Source: Isoperla grammatica
Taxonomy: Eukaryota; Arthropoda; Insecta; Plecoptera; Perlodidae
Assembly (NCBI GenBank): GCA_945910005.1
Contig: OX246746.1
Location: 24,555,987 to 24,619,986, forward strand
DNA length: 64,000 nt
Direction of reading: 5' to 3'
Shown here: positions 60,386 to 64,000 of the stretch, piece after piece
Layout: each line of letters begins with the position of its first letter
How positions within the stretch are numbered: the first letter of the stretch is position 1
The notes under the pieces: generated by a model
The model's input: only the letters and a program-made list of their open reading frames with translations
Database searches by the model: none
Told to the model about the DNA's origin: nothing
Made by a program: the position numbers and the translations under genes

Positions 60386-62150
60386 TTGTTATTTTTGATG
60401 ACGATAACAAAACGACAAAAGTCGTTCAACAAGAGCCTTGTGGATCCTAACAGCACAGGTAAGTAAGGCATTAGCCAACCTAATGTTAGTATTAAAAGAA
60501 GCGACCTGCTGATTGGCTCCGACTCACTCATCTATAACGTACAACAAACATGTATTTACTGTATTGTTCAGATGGCTACTGTTCAGTTCGATTCAGACAA
60601 GAGCCACGGTTCCGAAGAGGTTTTTTTTTTACTTGTTTTCCTCATGTTAGTATACCCACAGGAGTGTACGAGTCTGCAAGGGTGAATACTGAATAGTACA
60701 GATACTTGTGCTCACAACGACTATACCGCATTATACTCAAAAGATTGTTAGACACACCATACGGAGGGTTGACGGGAACAACTTTGTTCTATCTCGTTGT
60801 GCGGGTTGGCTATTGAATTGAACTTGACTGTAGACAGTGGTCTATTACTACAGATAAAGCAATGCAATTATGTTATCTCAGGTATTACTTTTCCAACATA
60901 AATCTAGTGTTTATTGTTTAAACTGTACTTTTAAGTATATTCATGTACAGAGTACTGGTTGAGAAATAAGTAAAATGTTTACAATAACAAGTTTTGTATA
61001 ATTATTATTTCCACAAGAATGTATGATGACTAAAAGTACGTTACCTTATGTACATCCCATCCATATCTCCTATTAGCTGGGGCATTCTCTGACTAAAGTC
61101 ACGTCATAACTCAAAACTAATTTAATTAATATATACATAATATACAACTATCTTTTAAATAATTTATTTTCATTAAATTATTCTGAATTTTTCTGCATCA
61201 TCTTAACATTCTTGATTCCATTGTTTGTTTGTTCTTGTTACTTTCCGCTTGGCTATTATATTTGGTCTATTGATATAACATGAATGTATGCTATGTATGC
61301 TAGAATAAGGACTACAGATCCTGCGCACTACGAGGCACTAGCGCTTTCTATTGCTCTCACATACTTTTGCTAGAGAACTGAAAATATTCATACAATAATA
61401 AAACCTGTCGGTGTGTTTCAATAAAGCAACGTTGTGCTACTGAATTTAAAAAATTATCAAGAACGTTAACATTGGTTTTGGTATGCGGTCGACAAGATTT
61501 GGTCTATAATTTGTGACCTCTTTTTAATACACCGAATCAATGTTATTTCCAGCACCCAGATTTTCTTACGCTCGTGGAATTTGCTATTTTTACTAAAGGC
61601 GAAAATCATAAATCGCTCGGAGATCTTGTGACTAACTTGCAAATATACTTTTTTGAACATTTTGCAAGATAATTTACCTTACACCCGTCGTTTTGGCACA
61701 CTCTGAAGGAATACATTCAGAACAAAATTAGCTAACTACATTAAACTGTCACTTTGACATCACCAAAATGTGAAAATAGAAATAATTAGTGTATAGTGCC
61801 AATAGCCATCTATGAAAACCTTACGATTCTACATTATTTTAAGCACAGAAAAACGTAATATGGAAAATCGAGTTTTAGAAGGCTAATTTCAATATTATTG
61901 TTATATTTTCTGGCTTTCTTTCAGAACTGCAAACGTTTCACGTTCGTCTTAATTAATCTCTTGACTGGAATCTGTTATGACATAAATTGTGACTTTGCTA
62001 GTTAGCTAAGTGCTTGGTGTACTTTATTTGTATTCACAGTGGGGCATTGATGAAACAAGCTAGGTCAGATAGAGGTTAGATAATCGAAAACAATCGTCTA
62101 AAAAAATAAAAATAAATAAATAAAATAAATTCCCCCTTAGAGTCTACCCA
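60386..62150. other. gene-free stretch
   Basis: AT-rich, no recognised gene, RNA or long repeat. Confidence 0.5.
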
Positions 62151-62151
62151 C

Positions 62152-62560
62152 TCAGTAACTAAACTGATTTGCAGTGGGGGACTTTAATTAAAGCGACTAA
62201 ACCAACCCTGTAGGCTTCGAGCACCATCGACGAGTGAGCGATAACCAATCAAAGATCTATATTTCAAATACGAAACATATGAATCAGTGATTGGACAGTG
62301 CGAACACCTGCGGACAAATGTCAGAATCAACAAGGCCGATTCAGAACAACTTTGAATTTATTGAGTGCTTCGTTGCTAGGATGGCTCCAAAGTCACCGTT
62401 TACTTATTCCTAAGCCCAGAAGTAATGGAACAGAATCCTTATTAGAAGTTAAAAAACTTCTGTCTGAACCGGGATTTGAAAATGGGACCTTCTGCATTGG
62501 AAGCAGGGATGCTAACCACTGGACCAACGAACCACCTATACTGGACCAACGAGCCTGAAC
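62152..62560 (-). mobile_element. SINE family A copy with an internal insertion
   Basis: Plus-strand order: CCCACTCAGTAACTAAACTG and GCAGTGGGGG (terminal hairpin), then about 180 bp absent from the 14- and 38-kb copies (about 62172-62350), then GTGCTTCGTTGCTAGGATGG, CTCCAAAGTCACCGTTTACT and the tRNA-like head (CTTCTGCATTGGAAGCAGGG, ACCACTGGACCAACGA). ACTGGACCAACGA is locally duplicated at the head's outer end. The B box is degenerate. Confidence 0.65.
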
Positions 62561-62959
62561 TTCTTACTTACTTATTTACTTACAGTGTGGTGATAAAATA
62601 TTAGATTAATATTGGTTAGGGGATACATAAAGAATCAAGGGATAACATATAGAGTTCATAAATACTTCTTATGAGTTTTTAAATGTAATGGTGTCTAATG
62701 TGTCATCTTTTAATATCGAATATAATAAACAAATAAAATGAAATATTATTATTTACTCGACTTTATTGCATCTTAAACCTTAATTTTGTGTTTATTTCAA
62801 AAAGTATTTTCAAAAAGTGTCTTTTGTGTTCAGTGAACTTATATAATAGTAATAATAATTATTATTATTATTTTATTAATATTAATAATAATAATAAAAA
62901 TAATAAAAGTAATATTAATAGTTATAGTAATAATTATAAATAATCATCATCATAATAAA

Positions 62960-62993
<34 letters not shown>

Positions 62994-64000
62994 GTAATAT
63001 TAATACAATCATAATATTATGTGGTAAGTTTACTCACATTTGCAATATGAAGAATATTATCAATTATTACAATAGGATACAAATGATATTGAAAAACAAT
63101 ATAATACAAAGCACATTGTTAAAAAATTGTGATCTGCAGCGCTGACGCTGTCCCCCCCCCCCCCCCCCCAATCCCTCACCGAAATATCCTAATGCTAATA
63201 CGCCACTGTGGACGCCGCTGTGAGTGGATGGACGTTGATTCTACGTTTAAAAAAAAAAAAAAAAATGGGGGTGAATAAACAATTTTACATTGAATGTTGT
63301 TCTTGCTTGTCAACCTGCACACAGAGTCATTTGTTTGAATAACGATTAGTTTTAAATGGCCAATACTTAGAAATTAGATTGTAACTTATAAGGCTACGAC
63401 TTGATGTATGTGCAGTTATGTTTCAAATGTCGTGTATGTACTGTTATTAAAATATTTTGAATTTCTTTCGTTTGAAATAATGTGTTGAGTTTTCTTTGAC
63501 GATACGAATCCAAGGAATATTTATAGCATGCCAAGTGTGCACTGCATATTCAAATAAGTTTCTTTGAGGTTTTGCGTGACAATCAACATAAATACCGAAA
63601 TGAAAATATTAACTTAAACTGTAATCTCCACACAGTTCTTATTTTTATACTATTAAATTGTTAATTTATATACATATATATATATATATACGGTATATTA
63701 TATTATATTCAATTCGGTTCATGTGCTACATCACTTATGACGTAAAACGTTTAAGTGGTGCTGATAGTATGTTAATTTTATATTGACACACTAGAAAAAT
63801 ATTACTTGAAAAGAAAACTTGATCTTTCGAAAGATTTTTTCATTATTGTTGTGTACGTTACTTTGCATATTATGGTTTGTGTGAACAGTTCAACAAAACA
63901 CGTTCAAAACAGGAACCATGATTTTATTATTATTAAACCAGCGCATTCTAATTACACTATAATTTTCTACTGACTGATTTTTTCACTATTGTAATGTACG
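62561..64000. other. gene-free stretch with simple repeats
   Basis: (AAT)n-type low complexity lies at about 62845-63000, a C run at about 63153-63169, an A run near 63249-63265 and (TA)n near 63672-63690. The C run is followed by CTCACCGAAATAT and TACGCCACTG, like the right end of the element at 44581-45058. Confidence 0.55.

Overview
This is AT-rich animal nuclear DNA. It has one intron-split gene, many non-LTR retrotransposon remnants, tRNA-derived short interspersed elements (SINEs), miniature inverted-repeat elements (MITEs) and large tandem arrays. The gene is a TGF-beta ligand of the myoglianin/GDF8/GDF11 type. Its mature domain, together with the repeat landscape (including degenerate GGTTA-type repeats), suggests an arthropod, probably an insect. 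The species cannot be named from the window.

Layout. 1-18.7 kb: no confident exon; old repeats, a reverse-transcriptase (RT) relic on the minus strand near 10.6-11.3 kb, a SINE interrupted by an inverted-repeat element at 14.0-14.65 kb, and a perfect 264-bp tandem duplication at 15.46-15.99 kb. 18.7-23.6 kb: the last two visible exons of the myoglianin-like gene, joined by a phase-0 intron of about 4 kb that holds SINE pieces and a 174-bp-period repeat. 23.6-28.9 kb: no gene; diverged tandem repeats near 28.2-28.65 kb. 28.9-30.6 kb: a 37-bp satellite array with a retroelement fragment inserted and flanked by a 14-bp target duplication. 33.07-34.54 kb: a 51-bp array. 37.0-38.3 kb: two SINEs, one with part of its tRNA-like head amplified as a 53-bp tandem array. 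38.9-39.1 kb: another RT relic. 41.25-44.3 kb: a 5'-truncated LINE with an intact RT reading frame between (ATT)n tracts. 44.6-45.9 kb: an 8-bp-TSD element, a broken RT and a compact 174-bp MITE with TTA duplications. 46.05-58.33 kb: a 12.3-kb satellite of about 168 copies of a 73-bp monomer, containing higher-order repeats (19-mer of 1387 bp, plus 3-, 4- and 6-mer blocks). 58.3-64 kb: two further MITE candidates, a duplicated segment that serves as an empty-site control for one of them, and another SINE.

The one host gene encodes a secreted, furin-processed dimeric growth factor; its 5' exons were not found. Everything else is repeat biology. The most notable items are the higher-order organisation of the 73-bp satellite, tandem arrays arising from or abutting SINE heads, an extra cysteine in the ligand's mature domain, and the nested insertions with readable target duplications. 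No new multi-gene system is visible.
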